From: Lactonifactor longoviformis DSM 17459
GTDB lineage: Bacteria; Bacillota; Clostridia; Lachnospirales; Lachnospiraceae
Reading direction: 5' to 3'
DNA: 64,000 nt
NCBI RefSeq assembly: GCF_900129135.1
Contig: NZ_FQVI01000008.1
Span: 97,175-161,174 of the forward strand
This document shows positions 7,303 through 16,081 of the stretch, one piece after another (the stretch's first letter is position 1; each line of letters begins with the position of its first letter). A model generated the notes under the pieces. It made no database searches. It was not told the origin of the DNA and saw nothing but the letters and a program-made list of their open reading frames with translations. The translations under genes were made by a program, and so were the position numbers.

Positions 7303-7968
7303 ATGAAAAAAAGAACGAAACTCACAATTTGCCTGGGCGTGATATGCGCTCTGCTGGTAGCAATATCTTCATGGTACACGATAGCATTTAACAATTCAAG
7401 GTTTATTGTGCCTATGGATTTATCTGAATATGTTTTCAGAGTGCAAGACCTGCCTATGATTATTTCCGGCGTACTTCTTACCTTGTATATTGTGAATATT
7501 GTTGTGTTGTTTTTGGAATCTATTAAAACAAACAGGCGTAGGGAATTAACCTTGCAATCCACCAGAACAATAAATCCAAAACTGGGTTTTTTAGGTTTAT
7601 TAGGATTTGCCGGATTTTTGGGATTTTGGACTTACAGCGTTGACAAGACAATTTTTCCTTTTGTGTTTTTCCTGTTTTTCGGCTTTTTCGGATTTTTCTA
7701 TGAGGGAAAAATGTCAAATACTCTTATAGATGAACGATACAAAGAAAACAAAATGAAAGCGCAAAGTGTAGCGAACAAAACTTCTCTGTCCATTATTTTT
7801 CTTGCAATACTCATTTTGGGACAGGGAAAGCTCATGGATAACCTTGAATATACCTTAATTGCTCTTGTTATTGTTATAGCTCTCTCCATAGCACTTGAAA
7901 TATTCCTTAGCGAATATCTGCTATATCATTATGATAACGATGAACAGTTTGATGAAAGCGAGGAATAA
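7303..7968 (+). CDS. DUF3796-like membrane protein
   Basis: A 221-residue AT-rich gene encoding several hydrophobic segments (about residues 8-30, 52-70, 88-104, 108-122, 165-200). It has a cytoplasmic signature DERYKENKMKAQSVANKTS and an acidic C-terminus. DUF3796-type proteins are usually paired with a small Xre regulator, as here (7971). The composition differs strongly from the GC-rich backbone, so this is imported cargo. The function is unknown. Confidence 0.7.
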   Translation: MKKRTKLTICLGVICALLVAISSWYTIAFNNSRFIVPMDLSEYVFRVQDLPMIISGVLLTLYIVNIVVLFLESIKTNRRRELTLQSTRTINPKLGFLGLLGFAGFLGFWTYSVDKTIFPFVFFLFFGFFGFFYEGKMSNTLIDERYKENKMKAQSVANKTSLSIIFLAILILGQGKLMDNLEYTLIALVIVIALSIALEIFLSEYLLYHYDNDEQFDESEE

Positions 7969-7970
7969 GC

Positions 7971-8171
7971 GTGCCGGATTTTGAATGTAGATTAAAAAAG
8001 TACAGGCTATTAAAGGATTTGACACAAGAGCAGTTAGCGGCACAGGTAGGCGTGCGGCGAGAAACAATTATGCGGCTGGAAAAGGCACAATACAATCCCT
8101 CACTTAAACTGGCGATTGATATTTCAAGAGTTGTTGAAGCACCGATTGAAGAAATATTCGTTTTCAAGTGA
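7971..8171 (+). CDS. Small Xre-family HTH regulator
   Basis: A 66-residue single-domain helix-turn-helix protein (LKDLTQEQLAAQVGVRRETI, then MRLEKAQYNPSLKLAIDISR). It starts at GTG two bases after the stop of the membrane-protein gene, so the two are probably cotranscribed. Such small regulators commonly control their own operon. Its ligand, if any, is unknown. Confidence 0.85.
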   Translation: MPDFECRLKKYRLLKDLTQEQLAAQVGVRRETIMRLEKAQYNPSLKLAIDISRVVEAPIEEIFVFK

Positions 8172-8289
8172 TTTGTGCGGAATTATGCTTATTTTATAGG
8201 CAGTTGCGCTAATGTTAATCTGCATTGCTTGCCGCATAGCAACTATCATGCTATTTTTGATTTACCAAGACAAAGGAGTGGAACGCATC

Positions 8290-8718
8290 ATGTTTCTATG
8301 AAATCTAAAAACTCTCAGAAAACAGAAAGGCTTTTCACAGGAAGAATTAGCAACCAGACTTCATGTAGTCAGACAGACTATCTCCAAATGGGAGAAAAAT
8401 TTGTCCGTTCCCGACGCTGATACTCTTATTCGTCTGGCTGAAATATTAGAGGTATATGTCAGTGAATTGCTGGGTACGAAAATTGAAAATGAAAATGTCG
8501 CCAGTGATGTTGCCGAACAACTATCCAGAATAAACGAGCAACTGGCAATCAAGAACCGCCGCTCACGTCGTATCTGGAAAATTGTTGCCATTATATTAGC
8601 AGTAATCGTTCTTGTGAATATTTTTATTGCTGTCTTTTTCAGCGTTCCAGACCTCAACAGCAATACCCAGAATAACCCGCTAGCAATAAGTGATGAAACG
8701 ATAAGCATAGATGAATGA
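8290..8718 (+). pseudogene. Xre-family HTH membrane-anchored regulator with in-frame TGA at codon 4
   Basis: From 8302 the frame reads NLKTLRKQKGFSQEELATRL, then HVVRQTISKWEKNLSVPDAD, a complete Cro/C1 HTH. A linker and one membrane segment (IWKIVAIILAVIVLVNIFIA) follow near the C-terminus. The only ATG with a Shine-Dalgarno (AAAGGAG, 8272-8278) is at 8290, and it gives M-F-L-stop before NLKTL. A single base change at codon 4 explains this. The protein would otherwise have to start at TTG 8401, losing the recognition helix. Probably a recent nonsense mutation. Confidence 0.75.
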
Positions 8719-8750
8719 AGTCGCTAAAAATAGCAAAACCAGCCGAGCCA

Positions 8751-8860
8751 GTCAACGGCAAGTGAATGGGCTGCGCCCACCGTTGACAGCCCCGTCTGTC
8801 CTTGCTGGTGGGTAATCAAGGGGCGACAGCAAAAAGTGCTGCCGCCCTTTCCCATAATCG
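8751..8860 (+). ncRNA. Conserved double-hairpin element upstream of the sigma-like gene
   Basis: The outer stem GTCAACGG (8751-8758)/CCGTTGAC (8780-8787) encloses TGGGC-tgc-GCCCA. A second hairpin near 8824-8848 pairs GGCGACAGCA with TGCTGCCGCC. IME-B has the same layout at 45312-45425 with the outer stem preserved, but its inner stem is a different sequence (GCGCATATGCGC) that still pairs. It lies just before a sigma-70-like gene in both elements. An RNA regulator or a recombination or transfer site is possible. Confidence 0.5.
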
Positions 8861-8878
8861 AAGAAAGGGGGATTTTCC

Positions 8879-9322
8879 ATGACTGAATACGAAGCCTATC
8901 AAGAACATATCCGCTATACCCATGATACCTATTGCCGGATTGTTATTCGCCATGCGTCCTTTGACGCTGCCCGTATGCTGGCAGCGAGGTGGAAACGGGA
9001 AATCTCCCTTGAATACTTGACCGAAGAAAAGTTTGTTCCACTAAGCACCATAGACGAGTATTTTCAAGTGCCAGACTATGGCGAAACTTATCCATTCTCC
9101 GTCCGGGGGCAGACGATATTTTTAGATAGCTGTTCCCTTGCGGCGGCTCTTGCCGAACTGCCGGAACAGTCGCAGGAGGAAATCTTTTTGTATTACTTCC
9201 AGCATTTGAAGCAGAAAGAAATCGGAGAACAAAGCGGCTGGACACGCAGCACAATCGGGCGGCATATCCAGCTTGCCTTGAAGCGGCTGAAAGAAGAAAT
9301 GGAGGTGCTGTCCCATGAGTAG
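8879..9322 (+). CDS. Sigma-70-like (ECF-type) regulator
   Basis: A 147-residue protein with a C-terminal region 4 helix-turn-helix (AELPEQSQEEIFLYYFQHLK, then QKEIGEQSGWTRSTIGRHIQ). The N-terminal half is variable. Related genes are at 36389 and 44865, each followed with a few-base overlap by a small HTH_16 protein. In Tn916-type elements this pair governs expression of transfer or excision genes; the same is inferred here. Shine-Dalgarno AAAGGGGG. Confidence 0.85.
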   Translation: MTEYEAYQEHIRYTHDTYCRIVIRHASFDAARMLAARWKREISLEYLTEEKFVPLSTIDEYFQVPDYGETYPFSVRGQTIFLDSCSLAAALAELPEQSQEEIFLYYFQHLKQKEIGEQSGWTRSTIGRHIQLALKRLKEEMEVLSHE

Positions 9323-9515
9323 CCTACTTCTCCCCTATGACACGATAATAAAAGCACATGAGGGCGACCCCATAGCGATACAAGCTGTCCTTGACCGATA
9401 TGCCGGGTATATCCGCTATTTCTCCAAAATGAACGGCTATTATAATTCTGATATGGAGGACTACATCAGAACAAAGCTGATTGAAAGCCTGTTCAAGTTC
9501 CGGCTTGACCGATAA
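9315..9515 (+). CDS. HTH_16-type small conjugative-element regulator
   Basis: A 66-residue protein (LLPYDTIIKAHEGDPIAIQA, then VLDRYAGYIRYFSKMNGYYN) of the Tn916 Orf7-like family, overlapping the sigma-like gene by 8 bases. The paralogue at 44660-44872 is very similar. It is presumed to act together with the sigma-like protein. Confidence 0.85.
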   Translation: MSSLLLPYDTIIKAHEGDPIAIQAVLDRYAGYIRYFSKMNGYYNSDMEDYIRTKLIESLFKFRLDR

Positions 9516-9897
9516 CATAAAAACTGAATATCCCGCCGCCCCGCAGCAGCACATGAAGCAGTAAATCCGAAAAAGATTTGCTGCTTTTTTTGCGCCCATT
9601 TTTGGCAAATTTCCAAAAGTTCCGTATTAGACATTGAAGCTAAAAAGGCTGCCATTTTTTTAGCCAGCGGGCAAAACGCAGCTTCCGAAACGCCTTATTG
9701 TCGGGAAAGACCGAGCCGCCGGAAAAGTTCTTGCCGGAAAGTCCGTCATTTTTGCTTTTTGCGGTGTTGTAGGGAGTAAGAGGAAGAACGCCAGCCCGCA
9801 GCCTTTTATGAAAAAGCTGGTTATAGATTTTCTGAAAAAGTGGCAGTAGGAAGTGAACGGCAGTCCGGCAGTTTCTTAGAGCAAGATTCTACCGCAG
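9516..9897. other. Intergenic stretch between HTH_16 gene and oriT of IME-A
   Basis: It holds a terminator (9556-9591: AGCAGTAAATC/GATTTGCTGCT stem, then seven T) that has a counterpart at 44586-44624. Beyond that I see no gene; short antisense frames lack a Shine-Dalgarno. Confidence 0.6.
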
Positions 9898-9989
9898 TAC
9901 CAAAATTCGCTTTTCGCTCATTTTGCCCCTGCGGGAATCTTGTTGGGGAGTGCCTTCCCCAAACCCTGCTTATGCGGCTTGCGCCGCTT
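9898..9989 (+). other. MobP-type oriT candidate of IME-A
   Basis: The block contains CTTGTTGGGGAGTGCC, then TTCCCCAAACCCTGCTT, with the inverted repeat TTGGGGA/TCCCCAA and a second GCGGC-ttgc-GCCGC hairpin. It is nearly identical to 44180-44272 in IME-B and related to 26400-26510 and 33685-33783 in ICE-1. All but the 26400 copy lie just upstream of a mobC gene. The conserved core CTTGTTGGGRAGT...CCCAAACCCT is the probable relaxase recognition site. Confidence 0.7.
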
Positions 9990-10097
9990 AAAAATCCCTC
10001 AAAATATTTTTTCGGATTTTTCAAAAACAGTTCCGCTTCACACCCCGTTTTTCTCCTATTAGTGAGAGGACACCACGCACAGAAAGGAGGTTTTACC

Positions 10098-10496
10098 ATG
10101 CGAAAACGATACAACACGCCGCACCGCAGCCGGGTAGTCAAGACACGCATGACCGAGGAAGAATACGCCGAGTTTGCGGAAAGGCTTTCTGCCTGCAACA
10201 TGAGCCAAGCCGAGTTTATCCGGCAAGCCATAACCGGGGCAGCCATACGCCCCATCATAACCGTTTCCCCCGTCAACGACGAGCTGCTTGCCGCTGTCGG
10301 GAAGCTGACCGCCGAATACGGCAGGATCGGCGGCAACTTAAACCAGATAGCCCGGACGCTGAACGAGTGGCACAGCCCCTACCCGCAGCTTGCCGGGGAG
10401 GTACGGGCGGCGGTTTCCGACCTTGCTGCCCTAAAGTTTGAAGTCTTGCAGAAAGTAGGTGACGCTGTTGGCAACATTCAAACATATCAGCTCTAA
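10098..10496 (+). CDS. mobC: MobC relaxosome protein
   Basis: A 132-residue protein with an N-terminal ribbon-helix-helix (RVVKTRMTEEEYAEFAERLS) and the MobC motif GRIGGNLNQIARTLNEW. It would bind oriT and help the relaxase open it. The start at 10098 has AAAGGAGG 7 bases upstream. The 3' end overlaps the relaxase gene by 38 bases. The paralogue is at 43739-44137. Confidence 0.9.
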   Translation: MRKRYNTPHRSRVVKTRMTEEEYAEFAERLSACNMSQAEFIRQAITGAAIRPIITVSPVNDELLAAVGKLTAEYGRIGGNLNQIARTLNEWHSPYPQLAGEVRAAVSDLAALKFEVLQKVGDAVGNIQTYQL

Positions 10497-12090
10497 AAAT
10501 GCGGACTATGGCGCAGCGGAAGCCTACCTCACATTTGAGCATGACGAGTTTACCATGAAGCCCACCCTTGATGAAAACGGGCGGCTGATACCGAGGGAGG
10601 ATTACCGCATTTCTTCCCTTAACTGCGGGGGCGAGGATTTCGCTGTTGCCTGTATGCGGGCTAATCTCCGCTATGAGAAAAACCAAAAACGGGAAGATGT
10701 GAAAAGCCACCACTATATCATCAGCTTTGACCCACGGGACGGGACAGACAACGGCTTGACCGTAGACCGGGCGCAGGAGCTGGGCGAGCAGTTCTGTAAA
10801 GAGCATTTCCCCGGACACCAAGCCTTAGTCTGCACCCACCCGGACGGGCATAACCACAGCGGCAATATCCATGTGCATATCGTCATCAACTCCCTGCGGA
10901 TTTATGAAGTCCCGCTTCTGCCCTACATGGACAGACCAGCCGACACACGGGAGGGCTGCAAGCACCGCTGCACCAACGCCGCTATGGAATATTTCAAGAG
11001 TGAAGTCATGGAGATGTGCCACCGGGAGGGACTTTACCAAATCGACCTCTTGAACGGCAGCAAGGAACGGATAACCGAACGGGAATACTGGGCGGCAAAG
11101 AAAGGGCAGCTTGCCCTTGATAAAGAGAACGCCGCCAGAGAAGCCGCAGGACAGCCGACCAAGCCCACCAAGTTTGAAACGGACAAGGCGAAGCTGCGCC
11201 GGACGATACGGCAGGCACTTTCCCAAGCTACCAGCTTTGACGAGTTTTCTTCCCTTTTGCTGCGGGAGGGTGTAACCGTCAAGGAGAGCCGGGGGCGGCT
11301 TTCCTACCTCACGCCGGACAGGACAAAGCCTATCACAGCCCGGAAGCTGGGGGACGATTTTGACAAGGCTGCTGTCCTTGCCCTGCTCACGCATAACGCT
11401 CACAGAGCCGCCGAACAGACCACAGACATACCCGAATACCCACACACCCAAAAGGAACGCTTGCGGGAGGAAAAAGCCGCAAAAACCACCCCGGCAGACA
11501 ACACCTTGCAGCGCATGGTTGACCGGGAAGCCAAGCGAGCCGAGGGCAAGGGCATGGGCTATGACCGCTGGGCGGCAAAGCACAACCTAAAGCAAATGGC
11601 AGCTACCGTTACCGCCTATCAGCAGTATGGCTTTTCTTCCCCGGAGGAACTGGACGAAGCCTGTTCTGCCGCTTATGCCGCCATGCAGGAAAGCCTTACA
11701 GAGCTGAAGCAGGTGGAAAAGACGCTGAACGGGAAAAAGGAGCTGCAACGGCAGGTGCTTGCCTATTCCAAGACCCGCCCTGTCCGGGACGGACTGAAAC
11801 AGCAGAAAAACGCCAAAGCAAAAGCAGCCTACCGTCAGAAGCACGAAAGCGACTTTATCATAGCAGACGCAGCCGCCCGTTATTTCAGGGAGAACGGCAT
11901 TTCCAAGCTGCCGAGCTATAAAGCCCTGCAAGCAGAGATTGAAAGCCTTATCAAAGAGAAAAACAGCGGCTACAACGATTACCGGGCAAAACGGGAGGAA
12001 TACCGCCGCTTACAGACTGTCAAGGGCAATATCGACCAGATTTTACGCCGGGAACGCAAGCCTGTGAAAAGGCAGGAACAGGAGCGATAA
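10459..12090 (+). CDS. MobP-family relaxase of IME-A
   Basis: A 543-residue relaxase with SHHYIISF (residues 83-90) and the metal-binding HPDGHNHSGNIHVH (127-140). The C-terminal half is helical with repeated KETL/KELQ-type segments. It starts at GTG within mobC, so its translation is coupled to MobC. It is closely similar to the IME-B relaxase at 42142-43776. It would nick the oriT at about 9940 and lead the single strand into an ICE-encoded channel. Confidence 0.92.
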   Translation: MTLLATFKHISSKNADYGAAEAYLTFEHDEFTMKPTLDENGRLIPREDYRISSLNCGGEDFAVACMRANLRYEKNQKREDVKSHHYIISFDPRDGTDNGLTVDRAQELGEQFCKEHFPGHQALVCTHPDGHNHSGNIHVHIVINSLRIYEVPLLPYMDRPADTREGCKHRCTNAAMEYFKSEVMEMCHREGLYQIDLLNGSKERITEREYWAAKKGQLALDKENAAREAAGQPTKPTKFETDKAKLRRTIRQALSQATSFDEFSSLLLREGVTVKESRGRLSYLTPDRTKPITARKLGDDFDKAAVLALLTHNAHRAAEQTTDIPEYPHTQKERLREEKAAKTTPADNTLQRMVDREAKRAEGKGMGYDRWAAKHNLKQMAATVTAYQQYGFSSPEELDEACSAAYAAMQESLTELKQVEKTLNGKKELQRQVLAYSKTRPVRDGLKQQKNAKAKAAYRQKHESDFIIADAAARYFRENGISKLPSYKALQAEIESLIKEKNSGYNDYRAKREEYRRLQTVKGNIDQILRRERKPVKRQEQER

Positions 12091-12274
12091 AAACCGCCCC
12101 AAAATGTACCCGAACCCATACAGAACAAGGGGGCTGCCCCGCACCCTATCCGCAATACCAAAGGATTTTTTAACGGGCTTACAGGGCAGAAAAACCCCGA
12201 AAATGATACCGAGATGATACAGAATTACCGCCGATACCGCCACACCAGCGGAAACGGCAGAAAGGAGCGCACCC

Positions 12275-12487
12275 ATGCCAAGAATGAGCAAGAAACGGCG
12301 GCTGGAATGGTCTTTTTTCCTGCGGCAAGTAAAAGTCGGAAATACCACCTGCGACCGTATCACATACAACGACCTCTGCCGGGGCTGTACCCATAGCTAC
12401 AAGCAGAGCTTTCGGGCGGTTATCATACTCTGCCCCCGCTACTACTCCAAACGCCGGAAAAAGGAGGACAGGGACAATGGCAGATAA
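12275..12487 (+). CDS. Small conserved element protein
   Basis: A 70-residue very basic protein (MPRMSKKRRLEWSFFLRQVK) with two cysteines, CRGC. Shine-Dalgarno AAAGGAG precedes the start and the 3' end overlaps the replisome organizer gene. It occupies the place held by the Cys-VLP gene in IME-B and IME-C and may replace it. Function unknown. Confidence 0.6.
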   Translation: MPRMSKKRRLEWSFFLRQVKVGNTTCDRITYNDLCRGCTHSYKQSFRAVIILCPRYYSKRRKKEDRDNGR

Positions 12488-13226
12488 CCGCAAGTATTAC
12501 TACCTCAAGCTGAAAGAGAACTTTTTTGACAGCGACTCCATTGTGCTGCTGGAAGATATGAAAGACGGAATTTTATATTCCAATATCCTCTTGAAGCTGT
12601 ACTTAAAATCGCTGAAAAACGGCGGGAAGTTGCAGCTTGACGAGCATATCCCCTACACAGCACAGATGATAGCGACACTGACCCGCCACCAGATAGGGAC
12701 GGTTGAGAGGGCTTTAGAGATTTTCCGGCAGTTGGGGCTTGTGGAGCAGCTTGACAGCGGGGCTTTCTATATGACCGACATTGAACTGATGATAGGACAG
12801 TCCTCTACCGAAGCCGAAAGGAAACGGGCTGCAAGGCTGGAAAACAAGGCACTTTTACCGTCCCGGACAAAAGGCGGACATTTGTCCGACATTCGTCCAC
12901 CAGAGATAGAGATAGAGTTAGAGAAAGAGATAAAGATAGAAAAAGAGAGAGAGGGAGAAACGGGACACCCCGCCCCCGCCGCTTATGGCAGATACAACAA
13001 TGTGATACTGACCGATACAGAGCTTTCCGGGCTGAAAACAGAGCTGCCCGACAAGTGGGAGTATTATATTGACCGGCTTTCCTGCCATATCGCTTCCACC
13101 GGGAAGCAGTACCACAGCCATGCAGCCACCATTTACAAGTGGGCGCAGGAGGACGCTGCCAAAGGCAAGGCTGCCCCGAAACAGGGCATACCCGATTATT
13201 CATGCAAGGAGGGCGAGAGCTTATGA
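12477..13226 (+). CDS. Phage-type replisome organizer of IME-A
   Basis: A 249-residue paralogue of the gene at 3148 with the same N-terminal domain (MADNRKYYYLKLKENFFDSD), glutamate/lysine linker and C-terminal domain ending IPDYSCKEGESL. It overlaps the DnaC-like gene by ATGA. The linker DNA again holds GGACATTTGTCC plus a purine tract. It probably initiates replication of the excised element. Confidence 0.85.
   Translation: MADNRKYYYLKLKENFFDSDSIVLLEDMKDGILYSNILLKLYLKSLKNGGKLQLDEHIPYTAQMIATLTRHQIGTVERALEIFRQLGLVEQLDSGAFYMTDIELMIGQSSTEAERKRAARLENKALLPSRTKGGHLSDIRPPEIEIELEKEIKIEKEREGETGHPAPAAYGRYNNVILTDTELSGLKTELPDKWEYYIDRLSCHIASTGKQYHSHAATIYKWAQEDAAKGKAAPKQGIPDYSCKEGESL
12876..12960. other. 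Candidate intragenic replication origin of IME-A
   Basis: GGACATTTGTCC (12876-12887), CGACATTCGTCC (12887-12898) and a purine run of nearly 60 bases (12902-12960) are arranged exactly as in the IME-C paralogue. Confidence 0.45.
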
Positions 13227-14080
13227 GAAACGGGATTGAAGCTATGATTACGGACATTACAGCCACTACCGCCGAAGCGGACGACTACACAGGCGAGGAC
13301 GGGCTTTTATACTGCGGCAAGTGCCATACGCCCAAAGAAGCCTATTTTTCAAAAGAAACCGCCCAATGGTTAGGGCATGACCGACACCCGACAGAGTGCG
13401 ACTGCCAGCGGGCAGCCCGTGAAAAACGGGAAGCCGCTGAAAGCCGACAGAAGCACCTTGAAACAGTGGAGGACTTGAAACGCCGGGGCTTTACCGACCC
13501 TGCTATGCGGAACTGGACATTTGAGCATGACAACGGCAGAAACCCGCAGACCGCAACCGCCCGTTTTTATGTGGAGAGCTGGGAAACCATGCAGGCTGAA
13601 AATATCGGCTACCTGTTCTGGGGCGGCGTGGGGACAGGAAAAAGCTACCTTGCCGCCTGTATCGCCAACGCCCTTATGGAAAAAGAGGTTGCCGTCTGCA
13701 TGACAAACTTTGCAACAATACTCAATGACCTTGCCGCCAGCTTTGAGGGCAGGAACGAGTATATTTCCCGCCTTTGCAGCTACCCCCTGCTGATACTTGA
13801 TGATTTCGGTATGGAGCGAGGGACAGAATACGGGCTGGAACAGGTTTATAGCGTGATTGACAGCCGTTACCGAAGCGGCAAGCCGCTGATCGCCACGACC
13901 AACCTCACGCTGGAGGAATTGCAGCACCCGCAGGACACGCCCCACGCCCGTATCTATGACAGGCTGACTTCCATGTGCGCCCCCGTCCGCTTCACGGGTA
14001 GCAACTTCCGAAAGGAAACCGCACAGGAAAAGCTGGAACGATTAAAGCAACTGATGAAGCAGCGAAAGGAGAGCCTATGA
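13223..14080 (+). CDS. DnaC-like helicase loader of IME-A
   Basis: A 285-residue AAA+ protein with N-terminal cysteine pairs (CGKC, later CDC), Walker A GGVGTGKSYLAA and Walker B LLILDDFGMERGTEYG. The start at 13223 gives the ATGA overlap with the organizer gene; an upstream frame extension lacks support. It is nearly collinear with the IME-B loader at 40056-40898. Confidence 0.9.
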   Translation: MRNGIEAMITDITATTAEADDYTGEDGLLYCGKCHTPKEAYFSKETAQWLGHDRHPTECDCQRAAREKREAAESRQKHLETVEDLKRRGFTDPAMRNWTFEHDNGRNPQTATARFYVESWETMQAENIGYLFWGGVGTGKSYLAACIANALMEKEVAVCMTNFATILNDLAASFEGRNEYISRLCSYPLLILDDFGMERGTEYGLEQVYSVIDSRYRSGKPLIATTNLTLEELQHPQDTPHARIYDRLTSMCAPVRFTGSNFRKETAQEKLERLKQLMKQRKESL

Positions 14081-14265
14081 CAGAAACCAAACAGACAAGC
14101 ACCACCAAAACAGACCGCCGCCCGGACTGTGTAACGGAAATCCGCATGGGCAACTCCGTCCTTACCGTTTCCGGCTTCTTCAAGCAGGGCGCAACCGACA
14201 CCGCAGCCGACAAGATGATGAAAGTGCTGGAAGCGGAAGCTGCTACACAAAAAACGGCGATTTGA
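14077..14265 (+). CDS. tnpW: TnpW-type transposon protein of IME-A
   Basis: A 62-residue protein (DCVTEIRMGNSVLTVSGFFK, then TDTAADKMMKVLEAE) overlapping the loader gene by ATGA and lying 112 bases before the recombinase. It is almost the same as 39853-40041. Function unknown; the position suggests a partner or regulator of the recombinase. Confidence 0.8.
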   Translation: MTETKQTSTTKTDRRPDCVTEIRMGNSVLTVSGFFKQGATDTAADKMMKVLEAEAATQKTAI

Positions 14266-14376
14266 CCGACCATAAAGAAGCAGATTTGACGCTTTTGCCG
14301 CTATACAGACAGCCGCCCCATGTGGTACAATCAAGGTACGGAATAGTGGGGCTGGCTGTCGGAAACGGAGGATTTT

Positions 14377-15987
14377 ATGTTAAGACAGACCAACCAACAA
14401 CCAATTACCGCCCTTTACCCAAGACTTTCCCATGAGGACGAGCTGCAAGGCGAGAGCAATTCCATTTCCAATCAGAAGCGTATCCTTGAAACCTATGCAA
14501 AGCAGAACGGCTTTTCCAATCTGCGCTGGTACACGGACGACGGTTATTCTGGTGCGAACTTTCAAAGACCCGGTTTTCAAGCCATGCTTGCGGACATTGA
14601 AGCCGGAAAAGTCGGGACAGTTATCGTAAAGGATATGTCGAGGTTAGGGCGAAACTACCTGCAAGTGGGAATGTACACGGAAATGATTTTCCCACAGAAA
14701 GGTGTCCGCTTCATCGCTATCAATGATGGAGTGGACAGCGCACAGGGCGACAATGACTTTGCCCCGCTGCGGAATATCTTTAACGAATGGCTGGTGAGAG
14801 ATACGAGCAAGAAAATCAAAGCAGTAAAACGCTCAAAAGGCATGAATGGCAAGCCCATCACAAGCAAGCCTGTGTATGGCTACCTCATGGACGAGGATGA
14901 AAATTTCATTATTGACGAGGAAGCTGCACCCGTAGTCAAGCAGATATACAACCTCTGTCTTGCCGGGAATGGTCCGACCAAGATAGCCCGTATGCTCACA
15001 GAGCAGCAAATCCCCACGCCGGGAACGCTTGAATACCGCAGGACGGGCAGCACCCGCCGCTACCACCCCGGCTATGAGTGCAAGTGGGCGACCAATACCG
15101 TAGTGCATATCCTTGAAAACCGGGAATACACAGGCTGTCTGGTAAATTTCAAGACAGAAAAACTTTCTTACAAAGTCAAGCACAGTGTAGAAAATCCCCC
15201 GGAAAAGCAAGTGATTTTCGAGAACCACCACGAGCCTATCATAGACACCCAAACATGGGAACGGGTGCAGGAGCTTCGCAAACAGCGCAAACGCCCAAAC
15301 CGCTATGATGAAGTGGGTTTGTTCTCCGGCATACTGTTCTGTGCGGACTGCGGCAGCGTGATGTATCAGCAGCGATACCAGACGGACAAGCGCAAGCAGG
15401 ACTGTTATATCTGCGGCAACTACAAGAAACGCACCCATGACTGTACGGCGCACTTTATCCGCACCGACCTCTTGACCGCTGGTGTACTCTCCAATCTGCG
15501 GAAAGTGACCAGCTATGCGGCAAAGCATGAAGCCCGGTTTATGAAACTCTTGATTGAGCAGAACGAGGACGGGGGCAAACGCAGGAACGCCGCCAAGAAA
15601 AAGGAACTGGAAGCCTCCGAGAAACGCATAGCCGAGTTATCCGCTATCTTCAAGCGGCTGTATGAGGACAGCGTGACCGGGCGCATATCAGACGAGCGTT
15701 TCACAGAGCTGTCGGCAGACTATGAAGCAGAGCAACGGGAGCTGAAAGAAAGAGCCGCTGCTATTCAAGCGGAGCTTTCCAAAGCACAGGAAGCCACCGT
15801 GAACGCAGAAAAGTTTATGAATGTTGTCCGGCGGCATACCAGCTTTGAAGAACTTACCCCTACTCTGTTGCGGGAGTTTGTAGAGAAAATCGTTGTGCAT
15901 GAGTGCAGCTATGACGAGAACAAGACCCGTAGGCAGGACATTGAGATTTATTATTCTTTTGTTGGCAAGGTGGACTTGCCCGAATAA
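14377..15987 (+). CDS. Large serine recombinase (TnpX-like) of IME-A
   Basis: A 536-residue site-specific recombinase. The catalytic domain has serine 18 ([12 protein letters not shown]) and GRNYLQVGMYTEM. A recombinase domain follows, then a zinc ribbon (FCADCGSVMY...CYICGNYKKRTHDC), a coiled coil and a C-terminal domain ending IEIYYSFVGKVDLPE. It should integrate and excise IME-A at the maff2 target. It is intact, unlike its sister in IME-B, which survives as 60-odd residues (39541-39741). Confidence 0.93.
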   Translation: MLRQTNQQPITALYPRLSHEDELQGESNSISNQKRILETYAKQNGFSNLRWYTDDGYSGANFQRPGFQAMLADIEAGKVGTVIVKDMSRLGRNYLQVGMYTEMIFPQKGVRFIAINDGVDSAQGDNDFAPLRNIFNEWLVRDTSKKIKAVKRSKGMNGKPITSKPVYGYLMDEDENFIIDEEAAPVVKQIYNLCLAGNGPTKIARMLTEQQIPTPGTLEYRRTGSTRRYHPGYECKWATNTVVHILENREYTGCLVNFKTEKLSYKVKHSVENPPEKQVIFENHHEPIIDTQTWERVQELRKQRKRPNRYDEVGLFSGILFCADCGSVMYQQRYQTDKRKQDCYICGNYKKRTHDCTAHFIRTDLLTAGVLSNLRKVTSYAAKHEARFMKLLIEQNEDGGKRRNAAKKKELEASEKRIAELSAIFKRLYEDSVTGRISDERFTELSADYEAEQRELKERAAAIQAELSKAQEATVNAEKFMNVVRRHTSFEELTPTLLREFVEKIVVHECSYDENKTRRQDIEIYYSFVGKVDLPE

Positions 15988-16081
15988 CCGCCCGACCTGT
16001 CCGACACAAGAGCTAAGTGCCGGATAGGAACGGCAAAATTTTTTACACTTCTATTACTTCTTTATCACACATCAGTAAAAA

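Larger units (their letters stand above)
7073..16079 (+). mobile_element. IME-A, mobilizable element inserted in maff2
   Basis: About 9.0 kb flanked by the two halves of maff2. Rejoining ...GGCGCGAA with AAAGCCAGGGC restores GAKSQGMKQ, which indicates a short AA-type crossover core typical of large serine recombinases. The element carries a regulatory cargo (7303-8718), sigma-like regulators, oriT, MobC, a MobP relaxase, a replisome organizer, a DnaC-like loader, TnpW and its own recombinase at the right end. IME-B is a sister element. Confidence 0.9.
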
